From positions 1,273,828-1,337,827 of the forward strand of contig NZ_MQWB01000001.1 of NCBI RefSeq assembly GCF_002257665.1: a stretch of DNA of 64,000 nucleotides. Direction: 5' to 3'. Below the pieces are notes generated by a model. That model did no database searches. It saw only the letters and a list, made by a program, of their open reading frames with translations, and was not told the origin of the DNA. Positions 51,404-60,556 of the stretch are shown here, piece by piece; the stretch's first letter is position 1; every line of letters begins with the position of its first letter. This stretch comes from Rubricoccus marinus (GTDB lineage: Bacteria; Bacteroidota; Rhodothermia; Rhodothermales; Rubricoccaceae). The translations under genes were made by a program, and so were the position numbers.

Positions 51404-53416
51404 CTACGCCGCCGCCAGAGGCGTTTCTGTCTCGCGGACGGCCTCTGGCGCCTGTTCCGAGCGCTCGTTCTCGGGCGCCAGAGGCTCCGGGTGGACCACG
51501 CAGGCCACGCCCATCGCGAGGGCACCTGCGCGCAGCAGCGCGGTCTCTTCGCGGAGCGTGCGGCCATCCGCAGCCACGACCGCGTGCGCGGCGTCGAGGA
51601 CGGCGTGGCGCTGCACGCGAGAGGCGCGGCGGAGCACGTCCAGCGCGCTATCCAGGTGCGCGAACGGAGCAGCGGGGACCGCCTCTGGCGCCGGGAGCGA
51701 GAGCGTGGCGCGAAGCGCCGCCTGCCCGGCGGCGACGGCCTCCGCCTGGGCCGACGCCAGAGGCGAGCCCACGCTCGCGATGCAGGCAAACAGCACGTCG
51801 CTGGCCCGGCTGATCTCGGCGCCGAGCGCTTTGCCCACGCCCGAGGCCTCTGGCGGCGGGGCGAACCCCCAACGCAGCATCTGGAGGATGGCGTGCTCGG
51901 CGAGTGTCGTCTTCTGATCCGCCGCGATCAGCGCCCGTACCGCCGTGGCGAGGCGCTCGCGTGCCGCGCCGTCCAGGTCTCGCAGCGCAGGCATCGCGAC
52001 CTCAATGGCCGGAAGCAGGTCGGCGCCTGCCCGCAGTCCGCTCTTGAGCGCGTAGACCGCATCGGGGTCGAATGCGGCCGCCGTGATGGCGTGGCGTGCG
52101 TCGGCCTCTGGCGTCTCGCCCTCGGCGGCGAGAACTGCCAGAATTGCCAGAGGCGCACGGGCGGCGTCGTGGCAGGCGTCGAGCAGCGGCGCCGGGAGCA
52201 CGGCCAGCGACGAGCGCAGCGCACCGACGCCGGCACCCGGCCGGGGCGGTTGTGGCCGCCTCTGGCGGGTCGCGCGTCGCGAGGCGAGCGGAAGGTCGGG
52301 GGCATGACCGGCGACGAGACGCGCGCGCTCGCCGAGGTCGGGGTGCGCCTCGGTGAGGGACAGCGCGGGTGGGTCGGTCGTCGGCCTCGCGAAAAAGAAG
52401 TGGTCCAGCCGGGCGCGCTCGGGCGTGATAACGTGCCCCTTCATGGGCTGCCGAGCCACGCGGCGGATCGCGGACGACAGCGCTTCGGCGTGACGCGTGA
52501 GCTGGAGCGCGAGGGCGTCGGCGTGGTGCTCGCGACGCCGCGAGAGCGCGACCGTCAGGAGCGTCCCCACGGCGTGGCCTGCAAAGCCGATCCCCGCCAG
52601 AGGCACGAGCCCGGTCAGCAGGATCCAGACCGAGTTCAGGACCGGCGACCCGCTCATGGCGGCCGTGATGAGGAACATCGGCAGGATCGGCGCGCCGATC
52701 CCGAGGATGAGGACCGAGAGCAGTCCCTGGGTGTCGCCCTGCCGCGAGTCGCCGCCGACGCTGCTGAGAAGCAGCACGAGCAGGCCGAGAACCTTGCCGC
52801 CGACCCACAGGAACGGCGCCATGCCGGCGCCCGCTCCCGCCACGAAGGCAGCCGTGAGCGTGTTGATCCGCGTGTCGCCAGAGGCCAGGTGCGCGATCTC
52901 GTGCGCCGCTACGGCCTGCAACTCGTCGCGCGAGAACTCCTGCACCGCCGCGTCGGTGAACATCACCGCTTGGCGCTCGCCCGCGCCCGCCGCCATCGCG
53001 TTGAGCCCGCCCTGGCCGTCCATGATCCAGACCGACGGAACGGGCATCGACGCCGCGACGGCGACTTCTTCCACCACGTTGCGCACCCGCCGCTCATCCC
53101 GGGCCTGTGGCCGCAGCGCGACGGGCCGCGCGCCCGCCTCAGAAAGCGTCTCGTCCGGGTCGGCGAGGTGCCGGTACGTCCTCACGCCTCTGGCGACCAT
53201 AAAGCTCACGAAGGCGGCGGGCACCAGCCACGCCGCCAGAGGCCCCCAGACCTCGAACGCGCCGAGGTGCGCCGACAGCCGCTCGACGATGCCACGCATG
53301 ACCACGTGGTACGCCAGCCCGGCGCCCAGCGCGTACAGCGCGAACACGGCGAGCAGCAGGCGCGAGGCGTACTGCGCGCGGCGCTGCGCCTGGAGAAAGT
53401 CCATCGTGACGGTCAT
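51404..53416 (-). CDS. M48-family membrane metalloprotease with TerB-like tail
   Basis: A 670-residue protein. Two N-terminal membrane helices lead into an M48 (HtpX/Ste24-like) catalytic domain: LNAMAAG, then the zinc motif [12 protein letters not shown] near residue 175, and further helices around 205-280. The rear half is a soluble, Ala-rich helical region; [24 protein letters not shown]-like segments recall TerB-type repeats. The conserved Glu of the HExxH set is intact. lemA lies 63 bases upstream on the same strand, a pairing seen in many bacteria, so the two probably act together in envelope quality control. The gene is very rich in the nine-base word. Confidence 0.88.
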   Translation of the reverse strand: MTVTMDFLQAQRRAQYASRLLLAVFALYALGAGLAYHVVMRGIVERLSAHLGAFEVWGPLAAWLVPAAFVSFMVARGVRTYRHLADPDETLSEAGARPVALRPQARDERRVRNVVEEVAVAASMPVPSVWIMDGQGGLNAMAAGAGERQAVMFTDAAVQEFSRDELQAVAAHEIAHLASGDTRINTLTAAFVAGAGAGMAPFLWVGGKVLGLLVLLLSSVGGDSRQGDTQGLLSVLILGIGAPILPMFLITAAMSGSPVLNSVWILLTGLVPLAGIGFAGHAVGTLLTVALSRRREHHADALALQLTRHAEALSSAIRRVARQPMKGHVITPERARLDHFFFARPTTDPPALSLTEAHPDLGERARLVAGHAPDLPLASRRATRQRRPQPPRPGAGVGALRSSLAVLPAPLLDACHDAARAPLAILAVLAAEGETPEADARHAITAAAFDPDAVYALKSGLRAGADLLPAIEVAMPALRDLDGAARERLATAVRALIAADQKTTLAEHAILQMLRWGFAPPPEASGVGKALGAEISRASDVLFACIASVGSPLASAQAEAVAAGQAALRATLSLPAPEAVPAAPFAHLDSALDVLRRASRVQRHAVLDAAHAVVAADGRTLREETALLRAGALAMGVACVVHPEPLAPENERSEQAPEAVRETETPLAAA

Positions 53417-53479
53417 CGCGCCAGAGGCCGGGGGAAGTGGGGCCTCTGGCGCGGCGGCGGCCCGCCAGAGGCGAGGGGC

Positions 53480-54058
53480 CTAGGCGAAGGCCACGCGAGG
53501 CGCGACGGCGGCCTCTGGCGGCGCTTCGAGGAGGCTCTCGGCGGGCTTGAAGCCCAGCGGTCCGGCCACGAACACGCCCGGGACGGACTCCACGCTCACG
53601 TCGTAGCGCGTCACGGAGTCGTTGTAGGCCTGGCGCGAGAACGCGATGCGGTTCTCGGTCGAGGCCAGCTCCTCGTGCAGTGCCGCCATCTGGGCGTCGG
53701 CCTGGAGCGTGGGGTGCGCCTCGCTTACCGCCATCAGGCGGCCCAGCGCGGCGCCCAGCCCGGACTCCGCCTGGGCGAGCGCGCGCATCGACGGGGCATC
53801 GGTCGGCGAGGCCTCGGAGCGCGCGATCTGCGCCTGGGACCGGGCGCGGGCGACGCCCTCGAACGTGGCCTGCTCGTGCGCGAGGTACGCCTTGGCCGTC
53901 TCCACGAGGTTCGGGATCAGGTCGTGCCGGCGTTGCAACTGCACGTCGATCTGCGCAAACGCGTTCTCGACCGCGCGGCGCAGCCGCACCAGCTTGTTGT
54001 AGAGCAGCGCGACGCCAACGGCGAGCACGAGGGCAAAGGCGATCAGGGCGTAGGTCAT
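53480..54058 (-). CDS. lemA: LemA family protein
   Basis: A 192-residue protein with one N-terminal membrane helix (YALIAFALVLAVGVALLYN) and the LemA signature KLVRLRRAVENAFAQIDVQLQRRHDLIPNLVETAKAY, followed by a helical bundle and RIAFSRQAYNDSVTRYDVSVESVPGVFVAGPLGF. LemA proteins are membrane-anchored helical scaffolds of unclear role. The start is the ATG at 54058; the open frame upstream is Arg-rich filler antisense to purK. The M48 protease gene follows after 63 bases, and the usual C-terminus ends a few residues earlier than here, the tail being extended by copies of the nine-base word. Confidence 0.93.
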   Translation of the reverse strand: MTYALIAFALVLAVGVALLYNKLVRLRRAVENAFAQIDVQLQRRHDLIPNLVETAKAYLAHEQATFEGVARARSQAQIARSEASPTDAPSMRALAQAESGLGAALGRLMAVSEAHPTLQADAQMAALHEELASTENRIAFSRQAYNDSVTRYDVSVESVPGVFVAGPLGFKPAESLLEAPPEAAVAPRVAFA

Positions 54059-54186
54059 GGCGGCAAGGGGAGGCGTCCCCCTGGTTTCGGCCTCTGGCGC
54101 GCAGAGGTGCAGCCGGCCCCGCCAGAGGCCTCCGGCGTCACGCCCTCGCGACAGGCGGGCGGTGTAAACCTGCCTCCGCCAGAGGC

Positions 54187-55317
54187 TTACAGCCCGAGCG
54201 CCGCGACGGCCCGCTCCGCCACCTCGCGCGCGGCCTCTGGCGTCTCGCCGGTCGCGGTCACGTGCCCCAGCTTGCGGCGCGGGCGCGAGTCGGCCTTGCC
54301 GTAGAGGTGCACCGCCGCGTCCGAGACCGCGAGCGCGGCCGCGTAGTCCGGCGCCAGAGGCCCCTCGCGCGTGCCGACCACGTTGACCATGCACGCCGCA
54401 GGCACGCGCAGGCTCGGGTCCGCCAGAGGCAGGTCCAACGCGGCACGGACGTGGTTCTCGAACTGCGAGCCCCCGCACGCTTCGATGGTGAGGTGTCCCG
54501 TGTTGTGCGGCCGCGGCGCGATCTCGTTGACGAGCACGCTGCCGTCGCGCATCCAAAACATCTCGACCGCCAAGAGTCCCACGCCGCCGACCGCCGCGAT
54601 AGCGTCTCCCGCCACTTCGCGGGCCCGCGCTTCGGCCTCTGGCGCGAGCCCGGCAGGAACGTGCGCGGCCCACAGCTGGTGCTCGCGGTGCTCGCTCGCG
54701 ATGATGGGGTAAACCGCCGTTTCGCCGCCCTCGCGCCGGGCCACGAGCGCGGAAACCTCGCCCTCGAACGGAACGAACGCTTCGACGAGCATCCCGTCGC
54801 CAGAGGCGAGGTCGGCCCAGGCCTGCTCTAGTTCCTCTGGCGTGCGGCAGGTCGCGTTGCCGTAGCCGTCGTAGGAGCCCTCGTACTTTTTCGCGACGAC
54901 TGGAAGGCCGAAGGCGCGGGCGGCCTCGTGCGCGGCCTCTGGCGTGGCGCAGTTGGCGTAGCGGGGGAGGGGCAGGCCCGCGTCGCGGAGCGCGTCGTTC
55001 TGACGCCCCTTGTGGCGGATCAGGCGCAGCGTCTTGGGGTGCGGCCGGACGGGCACGTCCGGCGCCGCATCGGCGCACTCCTGCGCGGGTGCCCACTCGC
55101 TCTCGACCGTGATGGCGTCGCAGCCCGACGCCCACGCCTTGAGAACAGCGGGATCGGTCCAGTCCGCGAGGGTGACGTTTGCGAACGGCGCGACGGGACC
55201 GGGCGTGCCTCCGCCAGAGGCGGGCGGCGTGAGAAAGCGCACGTCGATGCCCATGCGGATGGCGGCGAGCGCGCTCATGCGGCCAAGCTGACCGCCGCCG
55301 AGGATGCCGAGCGTCAT
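54187..55317 (-). CDS. purK: N5-carboxyaminoimidazole ribonucleotide synthase (PurK)
   Basis: A 376-residue ATP-grasp enzyme that makes N5-CAIR from AIR, ATP and bicarbonate, feeding PurE. Motifs: LGILGGGQLGRMSALAAIRMG at the N-terminus, VVAKKYEGSYDGYGNATC (ATP loop), EAFVPFEGEVSALVAR and NEIAPRPHNTGHLTIEA near residue 255, the family hallmark. The start is the ATG at 55317. An imperfect inverted repeat related to the 7-bp repeat of wecB fills the 88 bases between it and ftsK. Confidence 0.94.
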   Translation of the reverse strand: MTLGILGGGQLGRMSALAAIRMGIDVRFLTPPASGGGTPGPVAPFANVTLADWTDPAVLKAWASGCDAITVESEWAPAQECADAAPDVPVRPHPKTLRLIRHKGRQNDALRDAGLPLPRYANCATPEAAHEAARAFGLPVVAKKYEGSYDGYGNATCRTPEELEQAWADLASGDGMLVEAFVPFEGEVSALVARREGGETAVYPIIASEHREHQLWAAHVPAGLAPEAEARAREVAGDAIAAVGGVGLLAVEMFWMRDGSVLVNEIAPRPHNTGHLTIEACGGSQFENHVRAALDLPLADPSLRVPAACMVNVVGTREGPLAPDYAAALAVSDAAVHLYGKADSRPRRKLGHVTATGETPEAAREVAERAVAALGL

Positions 55318-55405
55318 GGCGGGTACGGGGTGCGGAGTACGAGGGACGGCTTTGGACAGAGGCTGCAACGAGCAGGGTACCTCGTACCCCGCACCGCATA
55401 CCCTG
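55318..55405. repeat. Inverted repeat with CCCGTAC-type units before purK
   Basis: On the purK coding strand the bases before the ATG read as diverged 7-mers (TCGTACT, CCGCACC, CCGTACC). Two 23-base arms, near 55320-55342 and 55380-55402, are inverted copies with three mismatches. They span the whole ftsK-purK gap. Confidence 0.7.
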
Positions 55406-58057
55406 TCACGACGGGAAGTCAAACGGCACGTCAGGCGCCACGTCGTCTACGTTGGTCTCGCCCGCCAGGAGCGCGTCCAGTTGGCTCTCGCTGCCGACGA
55501 GGACTTCGCGGGCCTTGGACCCCTCGAACTCGCCGACGATGCCGGCGTCTTCCAACTGGTCCACGAGCCGTGCGGCGCGCGTGTAGCCGACCGAGAGCTT
55601 GCGCTGGAGAAGCGAGACGGAGCCCTGCTGGGAGCGGACGATGACGCGGGCGGCGTCCTCGAACAGGTCGTCGCGGTCGTCGATGTTGGCGCCGGCTGAG
55701 CCCTCTGGCGCGTCCGAGCCGGGCTCCATCGGTGGAAGGAGGTAGGGGCCAGAGCCGTCTTGCGCGCCGATAAAGTCCGCGATGCGCTCCACCTCGCCCA
55801 CGCTTACGAACGGTCCCTGGAGGCGGATGATGCGGCTTCCGTTCATGTAGAGGCAGTCGCCGTTGCCGACGAGCTGCTCGGCGCCGCCGCCGTCGATGAT
55901 CGTACGGGAGTCGATCTTGGACGAGGTCTGGTAGGCGATGCGGCTGGGGAAGTTGGCCTTGATGAGTCCCGTGATGACATCCACCGATGGCCGCTGCGTG
56001 GCGAGGACGAGGTGGACGCCGACGGCGCGGGCCATCTGGGCCAGACGCGCAATCGGCGCTTCCACCTCCTTCGCGCTCGTCATCATCAAGTCGGCCAGCT
56101 CGTCCACCACGACGACGATGTACGGCAGGTGCCGATGCTTTTTGCCGAGGTCGGCCGTCTCGCCAGCGGCCACTTTTTTGTTGTACTCCTCGATGCCGCG
56201 CACGCCGGCCTCGGCCAGGAGGTCGTAGCGGATTTCCATCTCGCGCTCGCAGGAGCGGAGGACCGCAGCCGCTTGCGCGAAGTCGGTCGTGATCGGGTCC
56301 TCGGCGTCCTCGGGCATGGCCACGAAGTGGTTGAGGAGCGTGGCGTAGCCGTTGAGCTCGATCTTTTTCGGGTCCACCATCACGAACTTCAGGTCCGCGG
56401 GGTGCTTGGCGTAGAGGAGCCCGATGATGAGCGTGTTGAGGCCAACGGACTTACCCGAGCCTGTGGCCCCCGCGATGAGCAAGTGCGGCATCTTCGCAAG
56501 GTCCATGAGGTGCGTCTCGCCCTCAATGGTCTTGCCGATGGGGACCGGCAGCGCCATGCCGCCGCCGCGGCCGGCGTCGCGGAATTTCTTCTTTTCCAGC
56601 GTCTGCCGGAGCCGCACCATTTCGCGCGACCGGTTCGGGATCTCGACGCCGATGGAGCTCTTGCCGGGGATCGGCGCGATGATGCGGATTCCTGCCGCGG
56701 CGAGCGCCATCGCGAGGTCGTTCTCCAGCGCCGTGATGCGGCTGATCTTGACGCCAGGGGCCGGCGTCAGCTCGTAGCGCGTCACCGTGGGGCCCACGAC
56801 GGCGTCGATCTCGCTGATCTGGATGTTGTACGTCTCCAGCTTATCCAGCAGGATCTGCTTGTTGTCCTCGATCTCGTCGAGGTCGATCTCGGCGCCCTCG
56901 CCGGGCATCTCCAGCAGTTCGATGCTCGGGTAGTCGTAGGCGAACTCGCGCTCGTCCGGGCGCACCTTACCTCTGGCGTCGCCGCCAGCGGCGTCGAGGT
57001 CGGCCGTCTCCTCCTCAATGGGGCCGTGGACGTTGAGCGGCGGCTCCTCGCCAGAGGCTGCTCCGGCGCCGAATTGCTCGCCCACGAGCGCATCGACCAG
57101 CGACTCATCGACCGGCTGCGCGTTGGCGAACAGGCGGTCCGATACGTCCTGCGGCTCGGCCTCTGGCGCGCTGGTGCGCGTCTGCGTCCGCGGGACCTCT
57201 GGCGGAGGCGCGGCCTCGCGCTCGGGAGCGGGCGGAGGGGTGGCGGCACGAGCGGGCGCCAGAGGCTTGGGCTCGCGCTTCGGCTTGGGCTCCCGTTTGG
57301 GTTTGGACTCGCGGCGCTCCTTGAGGGCGGCTTCGCGCTCTTTCTGGCGCTCCTCGCGGGCCTTGGCGCGGAGCTCCTTGCGCTCCTGCGCGCCCTCGCG
57401 GTAGGACGCCCACGTGCCCGTCAGGCCCGCCGTGATGCCGCCGACGGCGCCCTCGGCGCGATCAAGCGAGGACTGGATGTCGCGGTCGTACACCAGCAGG
57501 ACGACGACGATGACCGCGACAGCGAGGACGATAAACGCCCCGACGGGGCCTACCAAACCTTCGATCCAGCCCGCGACGCCGGTCCCAAGCGCGCCGCTCC
57601 ACAGGTCCAACGGCGTGTCCACTCGGGCGTCGATCCACCCGAAGAGGCAGGCGAGGAAAAACGCACCTGCAAACGCGAGCCCGGTGAACAACGGCAGGAA
57701 GATGGGCGTCTTCTGGCGCAGCATCACATACCCCCACGCGAAGAGAACGCCGAGCAGGAGCAGGACCGGGAAGCCCAGCAGGTCCGTCACCAGCGACTGC
57801 GCGACGACGGCGCCGATCGGGCCGAGCATGTTCTCTGCCCGGTTGTCGCCCGGCTCCATGAGCGTGTCGATGCTCTCGCGCGCCAGGATGGTGTCGTCGG
57901 CGCGGCTGTGCGTGACGACGGCGAGCGAGAGCAGCAGCGCGAGCGCCATCAGCACGAGGCCGAGGATCTCGAGCTTCCTCTGTTGCGAGGTGGTCCCGCC
58001 AGAGGCCTTCTTCTTCCGGGTCTTCGACGACGTGGAGCGCTTTCGAGGGGTGCTCAC
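55406..58057 (-). CDS. ftsK: DNA translocase FtsK/SpoIIIE
   Basis: An 883-residue translocase that pumps DNA at the division septum. Four membrane helices (about residues 30-185) are followed by a charged linker of about 180 residues with KREPKP repeats, then the alpha and beta motor domains: EIPNRSREMVRLRQTL, Walker A GATGSGKSVGLN, Walker B YIVVVVDELADLMM and LATQRPSVDVITG. The C-terminal gamma domain (GSVSLLQRKLSVGYTRAARLVDQLE) recognises the KOPS-type orienting sequences. The start is a GTG at 58057. The linker is short compared with E. coli FtsK. The gene stands alone, ahead of purK. Confidence 0.95.
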   Translation of the reverse strand: MSTPRKRSTSSKTRKKKASGGTTSQQRKLEILGLVLMALALLLSLAVVTHSRADDTILARESIDTLMEPGDNRAENMLGPIGAVVAQSLVTDLLGFPVLLLLGVLFAWGYVMLRQKTPIFLPLFTGLAFAGAFFLACLFGWIDARVDTPLDLWSGALGTGVAGWIEGLVGPVGAFIVLAVAVIVVVLLVYDRDIQSSLDRAEGAVGGITAGLTGTWASYREGAQERKELRAKAREERQKEREAALKERRESKPKREPKPKREPKPLAPARAATPPPAPEREAAPPPEVPRTQTRTSAPEAEPQDVSDRLFANAQPVDESLVDALVGEQFGAGAASGEEPPLNVHGPIEEETADLDAAGGDARGKVRPDEREFAYDYPSIELLEMPGEGAEIDLDEIEDNKQILLDKLETYNIQISEIDAVVGPTVTRYELTPAPGVKISRITALENDLAMALAAAGIRIIAPIPGKSSIGVEIPNRSREMVRLRQTLEKKKFRDAGRGGGMALPVPIGKTIEGETHLMDLAKMPHLLIAGATGSGKSVGLNTLIIGLLYAKHPADLKFVMVDPKKIELNGYATLLNHFVAMPEDAEDPITTDFAQAAAVLRSCEREMEIRYDLLAEAGVRGIEEYNKKVAAGETADLGKKHRHLPYIVVVVDELADLMMTSAKEVEAPIARLAQMARAVGVHLVLATQRPSVDVITGLIKANFPSRIAYQTSSKIDSRTIIDGGGAEQLVGNGDCLYMNGSRIIRLQGPFVSVGEVERIADFIGAQDGSGPYLLPPMEPGSDAPEGSAGANIDDRDDLFEDAARVIVRSQQGSVSLLQRKLSVGYTRAARLVDQLEDAGIVGEFEGSKAREVLVGSESQLDALLAGETNVDDVAPDVPFDFPS

Positions 58058-58204
58058 AGGGGGCGGGTAGAGGCGATGCGGGAAGATAACCGGAGCCGCG
58101 CGGCCTCTGGCGCAACGGGGAAAGTCGGCCGCAATTCAGCCCGCCGCTGGCGCCAGAGGCAGAGCGTGTCGCGGTCTGGACCGAGCGGCAGCGCCGCCAG
58201 AGGA

Positions 58205-58663
58205 TCAGCCCATGAGCTCGATCTGCGCGACCTCGCGGGCGCGGACGGCGAGCTGATCCACGCGCTCGTTGAGCTCATTACCGGAGTGGCCTTTGACCTT
58301 CACCCACGTGATCTCGTGCCGCTCGTTCTGCGCCAGAAGCCGCTCCCAGAGGTCGCGGTTGAGGACGGGCTTTTTGTCGGCCTTTTTCCAGCCGCGGCGC
58401 TGCCAGCCGTCCAGCCACCGGTCGTTGAAGGCGTTGACGAGGTAGGCGCTATCCGAGTGGAGGCGGACACGGCAAGGCGCGTTGAGCGCTTCCAGCGCCT
58501 CGGCGGCGGCGGCGAGCTCCATGCGGTTGTTGGTCGTCGCGGTCTCGTGGCCGGAAAGCTCGCGCTCGACGGGCGGCTGGCCGTATCGGAGCAGCGCCCC
58601 CCAGCCGCCGGGGCCGGGGTTGCCGGAGCAGGCGCCGTCGGTGTAGATCGTAACCTCTTTCAT
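58205..58663 (-). CDS. rnhA: Ribonuclease HI
   Basis: A 152-residue RNase HI that cuts the RNA strand of RNA-DNA hybrids. The catalytic acidic residues are Asp9 ([17 protein letters not shown]), Glu49 (NRMELAA), Asp71 ([11 protein letters not shown]) and Asp136 (NERVDQLA), with the flexible His in KGHSGNE near residue 125. The basic protrusion [14 protein letters not shown] is present. The start is the ATG at 58663, preceded on the other side by a divergent outer-membrane protein gene. The 147-base gap to ftsK holds three copies of the nine-base word and no gene. Confidence 0.97.
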   Translation of the reverse strand: MKEVTIYTDGACSGNPGPGGWGALLRYGQPPVERELSGHETATTNNRMELAAAAEALEALNAPCRVRLHSDSAYLVNAFNDRWLDGWQRRGWKKADKKPVLNRDLWERLLAQNERHEITWVKVKGHSGNELNERVDQLAVRAREVAQIELMG

Positions 58664-58713
58664 GCTTCATGCGTCGGGAGTGGGAAGATGCCTACCGTGC
58701 GCGGCTCGCGCTT

Positions 58714-58733
58714 GCGCCAGAGGCCTCTGGCGC
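58714..58733. repeat. Inverted pair of the nine-base word
   Basis: GCGCCAGAGGCCTCTGGCGC, a perfect 20-bp palindrome in the divergent gap between rnhA and the outer-membrane protein gene. Confidence 0.85.
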
Positions 58734-58766
58734 ACGTCCTGCACACCACTTCACAGCTTTCCCGCC

Positions 58767-59360
58767 ATGCGCATCGTCCTTTTCGCTCTGTTCCTCGCTG
58801 CCGCGCCCGCCTATGGGCAGGCGCGCACCAAAGGCTTTTCCATCACGCCCCGGCTCTACGGCGCCAGCTTTACCGTGGACGACGCGGGCGACGAGGTAGA
58901 CGGCGGCGGCGGCCTCGGTCTCCGCCTCGGTTACGGGTTCTCCAAGACCGTCACGGCGTTCGTCGCGCTCGAAGGCGCGGGCATCGATGCCGAGGGCGGA
59001 CCGTTTGAGAACATCAACGACGAGTACGCGCTGGGCGCCTTCGACATCGGCGCGCAGTTCAGCTTCCTGCCCTCGAACAGCATCAACCCGTTTGTTCGCG
59101 TGGGCCTGAACGGGACCGCTGCCGTATTCGACGTGGAAGGCCTGGACTCCGACGACGACCCCGAGATCGCAGGCGGTGGCCTGACCCTCGGCGCCGGCGC
59201 GGAGTTCTTCCTCTCGCGCTCGCTCGCCATCGAGGCCGCGCTGGACCTCTCGGGCGGACAGATCAACACGTTCCGCATCGGCAACGTGCAGTTCAACGAC
59301 CTCGACGGCTCGGACTACGGCGCGGGCCGGCTGGGCGTCGGGCTCGTCTGGCGCCCGTAG
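58767..59360 (+). CDS. Outer-membrane beta-barrel protein
   Basis: A 197-residue exported protein: signal peptide MRIVLFALFLAAAPAYGQ, then alternating beta strands ending in aromatic or glycine residues (GLGLRLGYGFSKTVTAFVALEG, LGAFDIGAQFSFLP, VRVGLNGTAAVFDV, LGAGAEFFLS) and a C-terminal GVGLVWRP. This is the pattern of small eight-stranded OmpW/OmpA-like barrels of Bacteroidota. Function unknown. The start is the ATG at 58767. A strong hairpin made of an inverted pair of the nine-base word follows the stop. Confidence 0.85.
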   Translation: MRIVLFALFLAAAPAYGQARTKGFSITPRLYGASFTVDDAGDEVDGGGGLGLRLGYGFSKTVTAFVALEGAGIDAEGGPFENINDEYALGAFDIGAQFSFLPSNSINPFVRVGLNGTAAVFDVEGLDSDDDPEIAGGGLTLGAGAEFFLSRSLAIEAALDLSGGQINTFRIGNVQFNDLDGSDYGAGRLGVGLVWRP

Positions 59361-59373
59361 GCGCACGTGGGTT

Positions 59374-59401
59374 CCCGCCAGAGGCCAGCGCCTCTGGCGG
59401 G
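59374..59401. terminator. Hairpin after the outer-membrane protein gene
   Basis: CCCGCCAGAGGC and GCCTCTGGCGGG form a perfect 12-bp stem with a 4-base loop (CAGC), 13 bases after the stop. The stem is an extended inverted pair of the nine-base word. No T-run follows. Confidence 0.6.
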
Positions 59402-59446
59402 CGCGTTCCTCACCCCGTCTCGCCGGTTCGCGCGGCGGCCTCGCGC

Positions 59447-59453
59447 TAGGTTG
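59447..59453 (+). promoter_or_regulatory. TAGGTTG promoter element, obgE
   Basis: TAGGTTG fits TAnnTTG and lies 24 bases before the obgE ATG. Confidence 0.45.
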
Positions 59454-59477
59454 AGCGCCTATCCCGCCAGAGGCCGT

Positions 59478-60488
59478 ATGAAGTTCGTCGACTACGTCAC
59501 CATTTCCGTCAAGAGCGGCCGCGGAGGGCCGGGCAGCGCGCACTTCCGCCGCGCGAAATACGAGCCCAGCGGCGGCCCCGATGGCGGCGATGGCGGCGCG
59601 GGTGGTTCGGTAAGCCTCGTCGGCGATCCCAGCCTGTACACGCTGCTGGACCTGCGCTACAACCGCCACCACAAGGCGGAAAGCGGGCAGCCGGGGCAAG
59701 GCGCGCAGAAGTCCGGCAAGTCCGGCACCGACATCTTGATCCGCGTCCCGCTCGGGACGGTCGCGAAGGACGGCGAGACGGACGAGGTCCTGGGTGAGAT
59801 CACCGAGGAGGGGCAGGAGATCATGCTCGCCAAGGGCGGCCTGGGCGGGCGCGGCAACGTGCACTTCAAAAGCGCCACGCGGCAGTCGCCGCAGTACGCG
59901 CAGCCCGGCACCGAGGGCGAGGAGCGAGAGGTCACGCTGGAGCTCAAGCTTCTGGCGGACGTGGGCCTGGTCGGCTTCCCGAACGCGGGCAAGAGCACGC
60001 TCGTGAGCTCGCTTAGCGCCGCCAAGCCCAAGATCGCGGACTACCCGTTTACGACGCTGGAGCCCAGCCTCGGCATGGTCTACCTCGGGGACTGGCGCTC
60101 GTTCGTGATCGCGGACATCCCCGGGCTCATCGAGGGCGCGAGCGATGGAAAGGGGCTCGGTATCCGCTTTCTCAAGCACGTGGAGCGCAACGCGGTCCTC
60201 CTGTTCTGCATCCCTGCCGAGGAGGAAAAGCCCGGCGAGGCCTACAGCACGCTTCTGGCGGAACTGGAGGCCTTTAGCCCGCACCTCTTGGACAAGCCGC
60301 GCATGGTGGCGCTGACCAAGATGGACATCGTGGGGCCCGAACTGGCGCCGGAGTGGGTGGCGCAGGCTCGCACGCGCTTTCCCGAGGACATTGAGGTGCT
60401 GCCCGTTTCTGCCGTCGCGCAGACCGGACTGGGGCCGCTCAAAGAAGCGCTCTGGAAGCGGATCGAGAAGGACCGCGAAGAGGCCTAA
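59478..60488 (+). CDS. obgE: GTPase Obg/CgtA
   Basis: A 336-residue GTPase involved in ribosome assembly and stress control. The N-terminal Obg fold is glycine-rich (VKSGRGGPGSAHFRRAKYEPSGGPDGGDGG and AKGGLGGRGNVHFKSATRQSP). The G domain begins near residue 160 with G1 GFPNAGKST, G2 DYPFTTLEPSLG, G3 DIPGLIEG and G4 LTKMD, and ends at residue 336; the optional C-terminal OCT domain is absent, as in Bacteroidota. The start is the ATG at 59478. A palindrome and dprA follow. Confidence 0.97.
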   Translation: MKFVDYVTISVKSGRGGPGSAHFRRAKYEPSGGPDGGDGGAGGSVSLVGDPSLYTLLDLRYNRHHKAESGQPGQGAQKSGKSGTDILIRVPLGTVAKDGETDEVLGEITEEGQEIMLAKGGLGGRGNVHFKSATRQSPQYAQPGTEGEEREVTLELKLLADVGLVGFPNAGKSTLVSSLSAAKPKIADYPFTTLEPSLGMVYLGDWRSFVIADIPGLIEGASDGKGLGIRFLKHVERNAVLLFCIPAEEEKPGEAYSTLLAELEAFSPHLLDKPRMVALTKMDIVGPELAPEWVAQARTRFPEDIEVLPVSAVAQTGLGPLKEALWKRIEKDREEA

Positions 60489-60493
60489 CCGGC

Positions 60494-60513
60494 GGCCTCT
60501 GGCGCCAGAGGCC
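60494..60513. repeat. Inverted pair of the nine-base word between obgE and dprA
   Basis: GGCCTCTGGCGCCAGAGGCC, a perfect 20-bp palindrome 5 bases after the obgE stop. Confidence 0.85.
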
Positions 60514-60556
60514 TCGCATGTGGAGTTTGGAGCGCTCTGCACCCGCCTCTAGCGCC

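Noticed and set aside
51212-54304. 1030-codon plus-strand open frame
   Set aside because: Antisense to purE, the M48 protease and lemA, which all carry family motifs; composition is filler.
55760-59008. 1082-codon plus-strand open frame
   Set aside because: Antisense to ftsK and rnhA, whose Walker and catalytic motifs are intact.
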